Below, one piece after another: positions 36,081-44,539 of a DNA stretch of 64,000 nucleotides. This stretch comes from Dokdonella sp. (GTDB taxonomy: Bacteria > Pseudomonadota > Gammaproteobacteria > Xanthomonadales > Rhodanobacteraceae), in assembly GCF_019634775.1 (NCBI RefSeq), contig NZ_JAHCAS010000001.1, forward strand, positions 868,001 through 932,000, read 5' to 3'. Each line of letters opens with the position of its first letter. Within the stretch, counting starts at the first letter, position 1. Position numbers and translations under genes: made by a program. The notes below the pieces were generated by a model that saw nothing but the letters and a program-made list of their open reading frames with translations, had not been told where the DNA came from and searched no databases.

Positions 36081-37985
36081 ATGAGCGAGACCCCTGAATC
36101 GCCACCGCCGCGGCGGCGCACGCCGGCGGCGAAGCCGGCGACGACATCCGTGGCGAAGGACGGCGGCGACGAAGCCCCGGCGAAGCGCGCGCCGGTGCGA
36201 CGGCGCAGCGTCGCCGCGGGTGAAACGACCGATGCGCCACCACCACCGCGTGCACGTGCGCCGCGCACGACCAGGACCACGCCAACGGCAGCACCTGGCG
36301 GGCAGGGCGGTACCGCGCCACCGCCGGCAAAGCGTGTCGCGACGACACGCGCGCGCGCGCCGACGCAGGCACCGACCGCAGCAACATCGGTACCTGCCGC
36401 GCCGGCAGTGAAAGCTGACAGCCCGCCGCCGCGGCCCGCGACAGCGCCACGCGCACCTGTCGCTGCGCCGCCCACGCCATCAGCACCCGTCGCGACGAAA
36501 CCGGCCCCGGCCATGCCGCCGCGTCCCGCGCCTGCGGCGACTTCGCCGGTAAAACCTGCTGCGCCGACGACGCCGGCAACCTCGGCATCGGCGCGCGCCA
36601 CGCCGAACGCGGCCACGCCCGCCCCGGCTCCGCGCCCGGCACCTGCGGCCACGCCTGCTGCGCCATCACGCGCGACGCCGGCATCCGCAGCGCCGCCGCG
36701 ACCAGCCACGACTCCGGTGCGTCCCGCGACTGCGCCTCAACCCGCCGCGACGCCACCTCGCCCTGCGACAACGCCGCAATCGGCGCCGCCACCTCCACGT
36801 CCTGCGGCAGCACCGCGCGCACCCGTCGTCGCGCCACCCACGCCGCCCGCACCGAAACCCGCACCTGCCATCGACGTGCGCAGCACGCCGCCGCGCCCGG
36901 CGCCACCGGCGAAGCCCGTGTCGACGCGCAACGCCGCCGAGGCGATCCCGCCGTGGATGCGCGACGAAACCGAAGCACCGGCGCCGGTCATCGAGACGAA
37001 GCCGGCACCTGCAAAGCCCACGAAACCGGGCAAGGGCACGGCGAAGTCAAACGCGCGCCCGGCCGATGCCTCGACGCGTTCGATGCGCGTGATCGAGTTG
37101 CTCACCTCGCGCCTGCCGCCGAAGTGGCGCGAGCGCGTGCGTGAGTACCTCGTGCTGATGCGCATGGATCGTCCGGTCGGCGCACTGCTGCTGCTGTGGC
37201 CGACCTGGTGGGGCCTGTGGGCGGCGGCCAAGGATTTCCCGCCGATCGGCCTGCTGGTGATCTTCACCCTCGGCGTGTTCGTCATGCGCGCGGCCGGCTG
37301 CGTGATCAACGACTACGCCGACCACGGCTGGCTCGATGCGAACGTCGAACGCACCCGCGGGCGGCCGATGGCGGCCGGGCGCGTCAGCCGCAAGGAGGCC
37401 TTGCTGCTGTTCGCCGGCCTGCTTGCGCTGGCCTTCGTGCTGGTGCTGTTCACCAACACGCTGACGATCCAGCTTTCGTTCGCCGGCGCCGCGCTCGCCG
37501 CGATCTATCCGTTCACCAAGCGCTGGACGCATCTCGCCCAGGTCGTGCTCGGCGCGGCCTTCGGCTGGTCGATCCCGATGGCCTTCGCCGCGGTCACCGG
37601 CGAGGTGCCGGCGCTGGGCTGGCTGCTGTTCCTCGCCAACGTGCTGTTCTCGACGATCTACGACACCGAGTACGCGATGGTCGACCGCGCCGAGGACATC
37701 CGCGTCGGCGCGAAATCGACCGCGATCCTGTTCGGCGACGCCGACCGCCCGATCATCGGCGTGCTGATGGCGACCTTCCTGCTGGCGATGCTGTTCGTCG
37801 GCCAGCGCCTCGATCTGGCCTGGCCGTACTGGCTCGGCCTGGCGACCAGCGCCGGCCTGTTCGGCTGGCAGCAATGGCTGATCCGTGGCCGCGGCCGTGC
37901 CGAATGCTTCGCCGCGTTCCGCAACAACAACGCGGTCGGCTGCGTGCTGTGGCTGGGCTTGATGCTGGCGTTGGCGGTGGCCTGA
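36081..37985 (+). CDS. ubiA: 4-hydroxybenzoate polyprenyltransferase with a long Pro/Ala-rich N-terminal extension
   Basis: A 634-residue protein. Residues from about 335 on are a normal UbiA: RVREYLVLMRMDRPVGALLL, the first Asp-rich motif VINDYADHGWLDANVERTRG near 408, the second in DTEYAMVDRAEDIR near 527, and eight or nine membrane segments. It prenylates 4-hydroxybenzoate in ubiquinone synthesis. Residues 1-330 are almost only Pro, Ala, Thr, Arg and Lys (for example PPRPATTPQSAPPPPRPAAA), with no hydrophobic segment. A plain UbiA could start at the internal ATG 37083 (MRVIELLTSRLPPKW). The frame is unbroken, and the TACACT box before 36081 favours the long form. Confidence 0.85.
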   Translation: MSETPESPPPRRRTPAAKPATTSVAKDGGDEAPAKRAPVRRRSVAAGETTDAPPPPRARAPRTTRTTPTAAPGGQGGTAPPPAKRVATTRARAPTQAPTAATSVPAAPAVKADSPPPRPATAPRAPVAAPPTPSAPVATKPAPAMPPRPAPAATSPVKPAAPTTPATSASARATPNAATPAPAPRPAPAATPAAPSRATPASAAPPRPATTPVRPATAPQPAATPPRPATTPQSAPPPPRPAAAPRAPVVAPPTPPAPKPAPAIDVRSTPPRPAPPAKPVSTRNAAEAIPPWMRDETEAPAPVIETKPAPAKPTKPGKGTAKSNARPADASTRSMRVIELLTSRLPPKWRERVREYLVLMRMDRPVGALLLLWPTWWGLWAAAKDFPPIGLLVIFTLGVFVMRAAGCVINDYADHGWLDANVERTRGRPMAAGRVSRKEALLLFAGLLALAFVLVLFTNTLTIQLSFAGAALAAIYPFTKRWTHLAQVVLGAAFGWSIPMAFAAVTGEVPALGWLLFLANVLFSTIYDTEYAMVDRAEDIRVGAKSTAILFGDADRPIIGVLMATFLLAMLFVGQRLDLAWPYWLGLATSAGLFGWQQWLIRGRGRAECFAAFRNNNAVGCVLWLGLMLALAVA

Positions 37986-37991
37986 AATGCG

Positions 37992-38053
37992 GGGATTGGG
38001 GATTCGGGAAAAGCACGGAGCTTTTGCTTCCGCTCCAATTAATCCCCAATCCC
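37992..38053. repeat. Perfect nested inverted repeat
   Basis: GGGATTGGGGATT (37992-38004) is exactly complementary to AATCCCCAATCCC (38041-38053), with an inner AAAAGC/GCTTTT pair. It lies directly after ubiA and before the next gene in the same direction, so it may be a terminator or mRNA-stabilising element. Related sequences are at 2623-2704, near 12970 and near 49330. Confidence 0.75.
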
Positions 38054-38068
38054 GTCCCGGAGCGTCCA

Positions 38069-38455
38069 ATGAAAGCCCTCGTCGCCCTCGCCCTGCTCGT
38101 GACCGGCGTCATCCACCTGCTGCCGCTGGCCGGCGTCACCGGCGCGCCGCGGCTCGCGACGCTCTACGGTGTCGACATCGCCGACCCCAATCTGCTCCTG
38201 CTGATGCGCCACCGCGCCGTGCTGTTCGGCCTGCTCGGCGTCTATTTCATCGGCGCGGCGTTGCGGCCGGCGTGGCGCACCTCGGCGCTGGTCGCCGGCT
38301 TCGTCAGTGTGGTCTCGTTCCTCGTGCTGGCCTGGCTGGGCGACGCCACCAATGCGCAGATCGGCCGCGTCGTGGCCGCCGACCTTGTCGCACTCGCCTG
38401 CCTCGTCGTAGCCGCGGCGATCCATGCCTTCGGCGCGAGGCGACGCGAGCCTTGA
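38069..38455 (+). CDS. Small four-helix integral membrane protein
   Basis: A 128-residue protein with four hydrophobic segments (ALVALALLVTGVIHLLPLAG, AVLFGLLGVYFIGAAL, ALVAGFVSVVSFLVLAWLG, LVALACLVVAAAIHAFG). The start has a CCCGGAGCG site. It looks like the small membrane proteins often listed as phosphopantetheine adenylyltransferase by error. There is no catalytic motif and the function is unknown. It is separated from ubiA by a strong inverted repeat. Confidence 0.65.
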   Translation: MKALVALALLVTGVIHLLPLAGVTGAPRLATLYGVDIADPNLLLLMRHRAVLFGLLGVYFIGAALRPAWRTSALVAGFVSVVSFLVLAWLGDATNAQIGRVVAADLVALACLVVAAAIHAFGARRREP

Positions 38456-38536
38456 GGAAGGTCCGACCAAGTCCCTGCGCGGCTGATACCACTCCCGCAA
38501 GGCCTTGATTTCGTGGGAGCGGCTGCAGCCGTGAAC
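38456..38536. repeat. Composite palindromic repeat (second copy)
   Basis: GAAGGTCCGACCAAGTCCCT followed by a stem between GCGCGGCTGATACCACTCCC and GTGGGAGCGGCTGCAGCCGT with loop AAGGCCTTGATT. It aligns throughout with 7962-8052, and a more decayed copy is at 60640-60705. It lies between the membrane-protein gene and the toxin-antitoxin pair. Confidence 0.7.
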
Positions 38537-38595
38537 GGCAGAATCCAGAGCATCCTTGATGCGTGAGGCCTGTATGCGCAGGTTCACCAATGGAG

Positions 38596-38601
38596 TAAAG
38601 T
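38596..38601 (+). promoter_or_regulatory. Putative -10 box of the Xre-RES operon
   Basis: GGAGTAAAGTGG fits the TAnnnT pattern and lies 28 bases before the GTG at 38630. It argues for that start over the in-frame GTG at 38600, which the box itself would cover. Confidence 0.35.
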
Positions 38602-38629
38602 GGCCGCTACCTTCATTTGGAAACCTTGC

Positions 38630-39034
38630 GTGAAGACCCGCGCCATACCCACCCAGCCCCCCCAGCCCGCCACCGAACTCGGTGGCCCGGCCCTGCGCGC
38701 CTTCTTCGCCATCGCCGAGCGCTGGGGCCTGCGCGTCGCCGACCAGCGTCGCCTGCTCGGCGAACCGCCGGAATCGACGTTCTACAAATGGAAGCGCGAG
38801 CGCGACGGCAGCCTCGGCCGTGACGTGCTCGAACGCATCAGCTACGTGCTCGGCATCTACAAAAGCCTCGCCATCCTCTTTCCGGATGCCGAACGTGCCG
38901 ATGCCTGGGTGCGCCGCCCGAACAGCGCGCCGGCCTTCGGCGGGCGTTCCGCGTTGGAGCGCATGCTGTCGGGCAACGTCGCCGATCTCTACGTCGTGCG
39001 CGAATATCTCGACGCCCAACGCGGCTGGAACTGA
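38630..39034 (+). CDS. Xre/MbcA/ParS-type antitoxin
   Basis: A protein of about 134 residues. LRAFFAIAERWGLRVADQRR and GEPPESTFYKWKRERDGSLG form the Xre-like helix-turn-helix, followed by the DUF2384 (MbcA/ParS toxin-binding) region with AFGGRSALERMLSGNVADLY and a C-terminal YLDAQRGWN that would plug the toxin active site. It forms a type II antitoxin with the RES-domain gene 8 bases downstream. Such antitoxins usually repress their own promoter. GTG 38630 was chosen; GTG 38600 would add ten residues. Confidence 0.85.
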   Translation: MKTRAIPTQPPQPATELGGPALRAFFAIAERWGLRVADQRRLLGEPPESTFYKWKRERDGSLGRDVLERISYVLGIYKSLAILFPDAERADAWVRRPNSAPAFGGRSALERMLSGNVADLYVVREYLDAQRGWN

Positions 39035-39042
39035 GTGGCGCG

Positions 39043-39729
39043 ATGAAGCACATCCCGCCACAGAAGCGCGTCCGTTGGAGCGCGGCATCGCGCATCGTGC
39101 CGAGCCGCTTCCCACCGGTCGGCGTCTTCGACCGCATCGCCGATCCGGCCGACCTCGACGCGCTGTACGCCATCGAAGCGCTGACCGACCCACGCCTGCG
39201 CGAGCAAGTCGGCGATATCGCCAGCGTCCCCAGGGAGCGCCGCATCAGCGGTCCGGGCACGACGCCGGTCATGGCTGCGTTCACCCACCGCAACCCGGAT
39301 GGCAGCCGGTTCTCGGACGGTGAGTGGGGCGTGTTCTACGCCGCGCGGCGTGTCGCCACCGCAATCGAGGAAACGATCCACCACCGCGAATGCTTCCTTC
39401 GCGCCACCGCCGAACCACCGCTCGACCTCGAAATGCGCTGCTACCGCTGCACCATCGACGGTCGCCTGCACGACGTGCGCGGCGGCTGGCCGGAACTGCA
39501 CCGTCCCGACGATTACGCGCCGAGCCAGGCGCTCGCCCGCCAGTTGCGCGAAGCGGGCTCGAACGGCTTTGCCTACGACAGCGTGCGCGACCCCGGCGGC
39601 GAATGCGTGGCCCTGTTCTACCCGGACCTGGTCACCCATTGCGTGCAGGCCGAACACTTCATCTACCGCTGGAACGGCGAACGCATCGCCGCCGTGCTCG
39701 AAGTCGGCAAGGTCGTGTTGCGCGGTTAA
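39043..39729 (+). CDS. RES-domain toxin
   Basis: A 228-residue RES-family protein. The conserved Arg-Glu-Ser positions are plausible in RIVPSRFPPVG, ARRVATAIEETIHHREC and ACDS-like FAYDSVRDPGGECVALF. ADP-ribosyltransferase-like RES toxins deplete NAD+ or modify metabolic enzymes such as PRPP synthetase in ParST. It sits directly after the matching antitoxin. No frameshift or stop is seen, so the pair looks intact. The toxin is unusually long but within the RES range (about 150-230 residues). Confidence 0.85.
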   Translation: MKHIPPQKRVRWSAASRIVPSRFPPVGVFDRIADPADLDALYAIEALTDPRLREQVGDIASVPRERRISGPGTTPVMAAFTHRNPDGSRFSDGEWGVFYAARRVATAIEETIHHRECFLRATAEPPLDLEMRCYRCTIDGRLHDVRGGWPELHRPDDYAPSQALARQLREAGSNGFAYDSVRDPGGECVALFYPDLVTHCVQAEHFIYRWNGERIAAVLEVGKVVLRG

Positions 39730-39778
39730 CGTGCATCCACGCGAACGCGTCACGCCTGGACAGGCCGTAGGAAACGCC

Positions 39779-39859
39779 GTAGGAAACGGCTTCAGCCGTG
39801 ATGCCTTGGCTGTACAAGGCCGCAAAGCAAAGAGCATCACGCCTGAAGGCGTTTCCTAC
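39779..39859. repeat. Large palindrome (GTAGGAAACGGCTTCAGCC type)
   Basis: The left arm, GTAGGAAACGGCTTCAGCCG followed by TGATGC, pairs with the right arm GCATCACGCCTGAAGGCGTT followed by TCCTAC with few mismatches. A partial tandem copy of the first 12 bases precedes it (39766). It lies between the convergent RES toxin and phhA, and may serve as a bidirectional terminator. Confidence 0.75.
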
Positions 39860-39879
39860 GCAAATCCGAATGTGCGGAG

Positions 39880-40848
39880 TCAAACATCGCCTTCGCCACT
39901 CCACCCTTCCCCCGTACCACGATGGAACACACGGTCGCTGTCGAGCACATCGCCGGCCGGGATCGACGCCTGACCGGCGAGGCGTTCGTAGAGCGGGGTG
40001 AAGTCGGGCAAGGTGGCTTCGATGAGTTGCTCGTAGCTGTCGATGACGAAGTAGGTCTTCTGGAAGGTGTCGATGCGGTAGCGCGTGCGCATGATGCGTT
40101 CGAGGTCGAAGCCGATGCGGTTCGGCGCCGGCGATTCCAGGCAGTGGATCGATTCGCCCTTCGAGGAGACGATGCCGGAGCCGTAGATGCGCAGGCCGTC
40201 GGCTTCGCGGATCAGGCCGAACTCGACCGTGTACCAGTACAGCCGCGTGAGGTTGACCAGCGCCTCGGCGCTGATGCCATGCGCCTTCACGCCGCCCTGG
40301 CCGTAGGCCTGCATGTAGTCGGCGAACACCGGGTTGAGCAGCAGCGGCACGTGGCCGAACAGGTCGTGGAAGAGATCGGGTTCGGCGATGTAGTCGATCT
40401 GGTCGGGGCGACGGATCCACCAGGTCACCGGGAAGCGACGGTTGGCAAGGTGGTCGAAGAAGGTGAGTTCGGGTAGCAGGCCTTCGACGCCGACGAGTTG
40501 CCAGCCGGTTGCACTCGCGAGCACGGTGTTGAGTTCCTCGTAACGCGGGATCGCGTCGGCGGACATGCCGAGCCGCTCCTGGTTGTCGATGAACTCGCGG
40601 CTGGCGCGACCTTTCAGGATCTCGCGCTGACGATGGAACAGGGTGGCCCAGGTGGCGTGGTCGTCGGACGTGTAGCTCGACCATGGCTGCTCGACGACAT
40701 CCGTGGTGTAGACCGGGACGTAGCCCTTGTCGGTCTGCTGGTGTTCGACGCGGCGCGGTTCGGCGGCCATGGCGGGAAATCCGATTGTGCAGATATCCAT
40801 CCTAGAAGCCTGCGCGGCCGAAGCCAACCGGGCTGCGAAGTCCACCAT
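39880..40848 (-). CDS. phhA: Phenylalanine-4-hydroxylase
   Basis: A 322-residue monomeric, iron- and pterin-dependent hydroxylase. The iron ligands are the two histidines of FHDLFGHVPLL and the glutamate of WYTVEFGLI. TDKGYVPVYTTDVVEQPW is the typical N-terminal region. It converts phenylalanine to tyrosine, and in xanthomonads also feeds aromatic and pigment metabolism. The start at 40848 has an AAAAAGGA site; an ATG at 40770 (MAAEPRRVEHQQTD) matches usual family starts and may be the true one. The folE gene at 48675 could supply pterin precursors. Confidence 0.92.
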   Translation of the reverse strand: MVDFAARLASAAQASRMDICTIGFPAMAAEPRRVEHQQTDKGYVPVYTTDVVEQPWSSYTSDDHATWATLFHRQREILKGRASREFIDNQERLGMSADAIPRYEELNTVLASATGWQLVGVEGLLPELTFFDHLANRRFPVTWWIRRPDQIDYIAEPDLFHDLFGHVPLLLNPVFADYMQAYGQGGVKAHGISAEALVNLTRLYWYTVEFGLIREADGLRIYGSGIVSSKGESIHCLESPAPNRIGFDLERIMRTRYRIDTFQKTYFVIDSYEQLIEATLPDFTPLYERLAGQASIPAGDVLDSDRVFHRGTGEGWSGEGDV

Positions 40849-41013
40849 GCTGTCCTTTTTGACCAGCTATCGCTGTTGTAAAGCGCTTCCGCCGCTTCTT
40901 GGCCGGTAGAACCAGTGCGGGCCGGCGACGCGTCGAAGAACTGTCCTCGCGCGGCGAACTTCTCGCCTCGATTGCTCCTGCCGCGCAGGCTTCTGCGCCG
41001 ATCACCCATGGCG

Positions 41014-41796
41014 TCAGTCGGGCGGCTCATCGCGGCGGCGCGGAAAAACCAGCACGACGCCGCGATCCTCCGACGCGGACGGCCCTTTCCACAGCACCGG
41101 AACCTCGTGCGGACGCGGCAGCTCGAGCTCGGCGTCGCTCGCGGGCTCGCTCGCTTCATCCTCGTCGTCCCAGCTGTAGCGCCGACGTGGCGGCGACGGG
41201 TCGCGCCGGCGCAGCACGATCGCGGCAAGCGCGCCGACCACGGCACCGGCCAGGTGGTACTCGAACGAGATGTGTTCCTCGCGCGGCAGCACGGTCAACA
41301 GCATGCCGCCCCAGAGGAAGAACACGACCAGAGCGATGGCGACACCGATGCGGTCGCGGCGCAGCAGGCCAGTCAGGAACAGGAAGAACATCAGGCCGTG
41401 GTTGACACCGCTCATGCCGACATGCGCCGAGTCGCGCGCGAACAACCACACGCCGGCACCGGACAGCAGCCAGATCGCCGGCAAGGCGATGCGCGAGGCG
41501 AGCGGATAGGCGTACAGCATCAGCGTGGCGAGCACGGCCAGTGGCAGCGTGTTCGACATCAGATGGGCGAACGAGGCATGCGCAAGCGGGGCGAACAGGA
41601 TTCCGGCCAGGCCACCGGGCGTACGCGGCTCGACGCCCAGATCGCCCATGCGCCAGCCGAGCAGCCAGCCACCGAGCCACACCGCCCAGATACCGGCAAC
41701 GAGGACCGCGGCGCCATACAGCGCATGGCGGATGCGTTCGCGGTCATGGCGGGCCGCATTCGCGGTCGGTTCGGGGGTCTGCGGCGCGAGGTCCAT
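41014..41796 (-). CDS. Rhomboid family intramembrane serine protease, second copy
   Basis: A protein of about 260 residues. APLAHASFAHLMSNTLPL has the HxxxN motif, VGMSGVNHGLMFFLFL the GxSG serine, and EYHLAGAVVGALAAIVL the catalytic histidine. After the last membrane segment there is a charged cytoplasmic tail of about 70 residues (YSWDDEDEASEPASDAELEL) that the rhomboid at 31281 lacks. It is predicted to be active; the substrate is unknown. The ATG at 41796 was chosen, and the frame reaches 41865. Confidence 0.82.
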   Translation of the reverse strand: MDLAPQTPEPTANAARHDRERIRHALYGAAVLVAGIWAVWLGGWLLGWRMGDLGVEPRTPGGLAGILFAPLAHASFAHLMSNTLPLAVLATLMLYAYPLASRIALPAIWLLSGAGVWLFARDSAHVGMSGVNHGLMFFLFLTGLLRRDRIGVAIALVVFFLWGGMLLTVLPREEHISFEYHLAGAVVGALAAIVLRRRDPSPPRRRYSWDDEDEASEPASDAELELPRPHEVPVLWKGPSASEDRGVVLVFPRRRDEPPD

Positions 41797-41865
41797 CGTC
41801 GACAGGTGGGGTCGGGCCAGGGTGGCGCAAGGCGGCCGGATCGACTCGGCTACCGGTCCACGCAT

Positions 41866-42263
41866 GCACGGCCCGTCAACAACTTCCGCTGCTTGGCCTG
41901 TTCCCCGGCGCTCGATGCGCCCGCCGACCTCGATCGTCGGATCTGCACAAGGCTTTCAACCTCCTGATTCTGCTGTGGTTTATCGTCTCGTGGCGTGCGC
42001 ATCGCAGGTGGCCCGAGAGTTGCACGGTGTCATCCCCAGGGATGTTCCGATCAATCCCACAACGAGGTCATCGTCCTGGCCTGGGCATGCGGGCATCGCC
42101 CGCTTGTTCCCTGCGCACCGCGAACGCGGCGCCCACGCCGGAGTCGATGTCACGAATTTTTATTACTGGCTCCGGGACGCGCATGACACGATGATGCGCC
42201 GGCGCCAGCGGATCGGTCGGCCGCCTGGGGCGCCCCACACATGGCAGGACACGCCCGAGGACG
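41866..42263. other. Intergenic region between divergent rhomboid and diguanylate cyclase genes
   Basis: About 470 bases separate the two chosen starts. They include MITE-like arm F (42038-42081) and an AT-rich patch GAATTTTTATTACTGG near 42154-42169 that could be part of a promoter for the cyclase gene. I see no gene here. Confidence 0.4.
42038..42081 (+). repeat. MITE-like element, left arm only (copy F)
   Basis: AGGGATGTTCCGATCAATCC followed by CACAACGAGGTCATCGTCCT. It matches the left arm of copy B (21555-21595) and copies D and E near 52810 and 53636. No right arm is found nearby. Confidence 0.7.
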
Positions 42264-43433
42264 ATGAACTTCGACATTCCCACCGCCATGCAGCTCGCTG
42301 CGACGATGACCCTGGTCGTCGGAGCCGGGCTGGCGTTTGCCGCCAGCGGCTACCCGCCATCGCTGCAGCGCACGATCAATCTGTGGGTGCGCGGCCTGCT
42401 GCTGCAGCCGGCCGCGTTCGTCATGTACGCGCTGCGCGACCATATCCCCGACCTGCTGTCGATCGTCGCCGCCAACACCCTGCTGATGGCCGCTTTCGCC
42501 CACCAGATGCACGCCCTGCGCAAGTTCAATGCCTGCCCCGACCGCCGCGGCATGCTCGCCATGCTCGTCGTCACCACCCTGGTCGGCACCACGCTGATGA
42601 CCTGGGTCTGGCCGACCCTGGGCGGTCGAACCGTGCTCGTCTCGCTGGCCATCTTCGCGCTCGGCCTGCTTGGCGTGATCGGCATCTACAGCTCCCGCGG
42701 CACGCGCAGCCGGCCGGAGCACCTGCTGGCCGTGCTGCTCGGCATCGGCATGGCCATCATGCTGGTGCGCATCGTGTCAGCGCCGACTTCGAGCGCGCTC
42801 AGCGTCGTCACTTACTCGCCATTGCAGGGCGTGGTCTTCACCTATGCTTCGTTGATGCCAGTGCTCGCCACCGTCGCCTTCTTCCTGATGTGCGGCGATC
42901 GCCTCAATGCCGACCTCGCGCGCCTGGCCATGCTCGATCCGCTGACCGGCGTGTACAACCGACGCACGCTCGACGACCTCGGCCGCCGCGCCGTGGCCGA
43001 TGCCAGGCGCGCACAGCGTCCGCTCGCCCTGCTCGCCATCGACATCGATCACTTCAAGCAGATCAACGACGACTTCGGGCACGAGGCCGGTGACCTCGCG
43101 CTGAAGGCGCTGGTCGAGCGCCTGCAGCTCGAACTGCGCGCTGGCGATCTCATCAGCCGTGTCGGTGGCGAGGAATTCGTCGTTGTCCTGCCGGGCGTCG
43201 ACGAAACCGGTGCGCGCAGCCTGGCCGAACGCATCCGTTCGCGCATCGGCGAATCGACATTCGCGATCGATGGTGCACACGTGCCGCTGCGCGTGTCGAT
43301 CGGCGCCGGGGCAATCAGCCCCGCCGCCGATGACTTCGACAACCTGCGCCAAGCCACCGACCGCGCGCTCTACGCAGCCAAGCGCGGCGGGCGCAACCGC
43401 GTGGTCAGCGTGTCCGCGCTCGACGCGACTTGA
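42264..43433 (+). CDS. Membrane-bound diguanylate cyclase
   Basis: A 389-residue protein. Six to seven N-terminal membrane segments (about 10-205) form a sensor domain without a recognised ligand motif. The C-terminal GGDEF domain starts LAMLDPLTGVYNRRTL and holds the active RVGGEEF signature, preceded at the right distance by RAGD, the RxxD inhibitory site. It should make c-di-GMP from two GTP and be product-inhibited. It is an independent single gene with upstream repeats. Confidence 0.9.
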   Translation: MNFDIPTAMQLAATMTLVVGAGLAFAASGYPPSLQRTINLWVRGLLLQPAAFVMYALRDHIPDLLSIVAANTLLMAAFAHQMHALRKFNACPDRRGMLAMLVVTTLVGTTLMTWVWPTLGGRTVLVSLAIFALGLLGVIGIYSSRGTRSRPEHLLAVLLGIGMAIMLVRIVSAPTSSALSVVTYSPLQGVVFTYASLMPVLATVAFFLMCGDRLNADLARLAMLDPLTGVYNRRTLDDLGRRAVADARRAQRPLALLAIDIDHFKQINDDFGHEAGDLALKALVERLQLELRAGDLISRVGGEEFVVVLPGVDETGARSLAERIRSRIGESTFAIDGAHVPLRVSIGAGAISPAADDFDNLRQATDRALYAAKRGGRNRVVSVSALDAT

Positions 43434-43518
43434 GGCTCCGGTCCAGCGTCGCGCCACCGCAGCGGCTTTCGCGTGCGGACGCCCCGCCCATGACCCACTC
43501 GATCGCGGGCACCCGCAC

Positions 43519-44466
43519 TCAATCCCTGGCCGGAAACAACCGGCTGGCGACCAGCGAGCTGCCAATCAGCAGGGCGACCATGCCGAGCGAGAGGCCGATC
43601 GGAATCTTCCACACCTCGACGATGAGCATCTTGATGCCGATGAATACCAGCACCGCGGCGAGGCCGTAGTTGAGCAGGTGGAAGCGGTCGGCCATGCCGG
43701 CCAACAGGAAGAACAGCGCGCGCAGGCCGAGCACGGCGAACACGTTCGAGGTCAGCACGACGAACGGGTCGTCGGTGATGGCGAAGATCGCCGGGATCGA
43801 ATCGATCGCGAAGATCACGTCGGTCACCGCAATCAGGCCCATCACCACGAACATCAGGGTGAAGTAGCGCGTTCCGTCCCGGACGATGCTCAGCCGGCCG
43901 CCCTGGAATTCGTTGACCAGGCGCAGGTGGCCACGCATCCAGCGCAGCAGCGGATTTGCCTCGAAGTCGGCTTCGTCATTCGGTGCACGCACCATCTTGA
44001 TGCCGGTATAGATCAGGAAAACTCCGAAGATGTAGAGGATCCAGTGGAACCGCTGGATCAGCGCCGCACCGATCAGGATCAGGATCGCGCGCAGCACGAT
44101 CGCGCCGAGGATGCCGATCATCAGTGCACGTTGCTGCAATTCTGCGCTGACGTTGAAGCGGGTGAAGATCAGCAGGAAGACGAAGATGTTGTCGACCGCG
44201 AGGGCCTTCTCGACGACGTAGCCGGTGAGGAACTGCAACGCCACTTCGTCGGCCGTCGCTCGGCCGACACTTTCGGACAACCACCACCACAGACCGAGAT
44301 TGAACAGCAGCGCGAGCGCGATCCAGCACACGCTCCAGATCGCCGCCTCGCGGAACGACACCTTGTGCGCGCCGCTCGAACGCAACACGAGGAAGTCGAT
44401 GACGAGGGCGACCGCGACGACCAGGCCGAAGACCAGCCAGAGCGCGGGGGATCCGATCGTGTGCAT
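43519..44466 (-). CDS. TerC/Alx-family membrane protein
   Basis: A 315-residue protein with nine or so membrane segments. VEKALAVDNIFVFLLIFTRF and VTDVIFAIDSIPAIFAITDD are the two acidic transmembrane motifs (DN and DS) of the TerC family. Members such as Alx export manganese. That role fits the yybP-ykoY riboswitch-like leader directly upstream. The start at 44466 has a CGGAG site; the frame is open upstream but runs through the leader. Confidence 0.9.
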   Translation of the reverse strand: MHTIGSPALWLVFGLVVAVALVIDFLVLRSSGAHKVSFREAAIWSVCWIALALLFNLGLWWWLSESVGRATADEVALQFLTGYVVEKALAVDNIFVFLLIFTRFNVSAELQQRALMIGILGAIVLRAILILIGAALIQRFHWILYIFGVFLIYTGIKMVRAPNDEADFEANPLLRWMRGHLRLVNEFQGGRLSIVRDGTRYFTLMFVVMGLIAVTDVIFAIDSIPAIFAITDDPFVVLTSNVFAVLGLRALFFLLAGMADRFHLLNYGLAAVLVFIGIKMLIVEVWKIPIGLSLGMVALLIGSSLVASRLFPARD

Positions 44467-44481
44467 TGCCGATGCTCCGGT

Positions 44482-44521
44482 AACAAAGAGGGCCCGCGCG
44501 CCGGTGGCGATGCGGGCCCTC
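44482..44521 (-). terminator. Intrinsic terminator of the riboswitch expression platform
   Basis: On the minus strand GAGGGCCCGC pairs with GCGGGCCCTC, with a 14-base loop, and is followed by TTTGTTA. It lies between the riboswitch aptamer and the TerC start codon (16 bases before the ATG), so it would stop transcription of the gene unless the aptamer prevents it. Confidence 0.75.
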
Positions 44522-44539
44522 GGAATTCCGGGCATGGCT

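Noticed and set aside
36081..37082. Simple-sequence or tandem repeat in the ubiA extension
   Set aside because: The bias is at the protein level (Pro/Ala/Thr); I could not find an exact DNA repeat unit.
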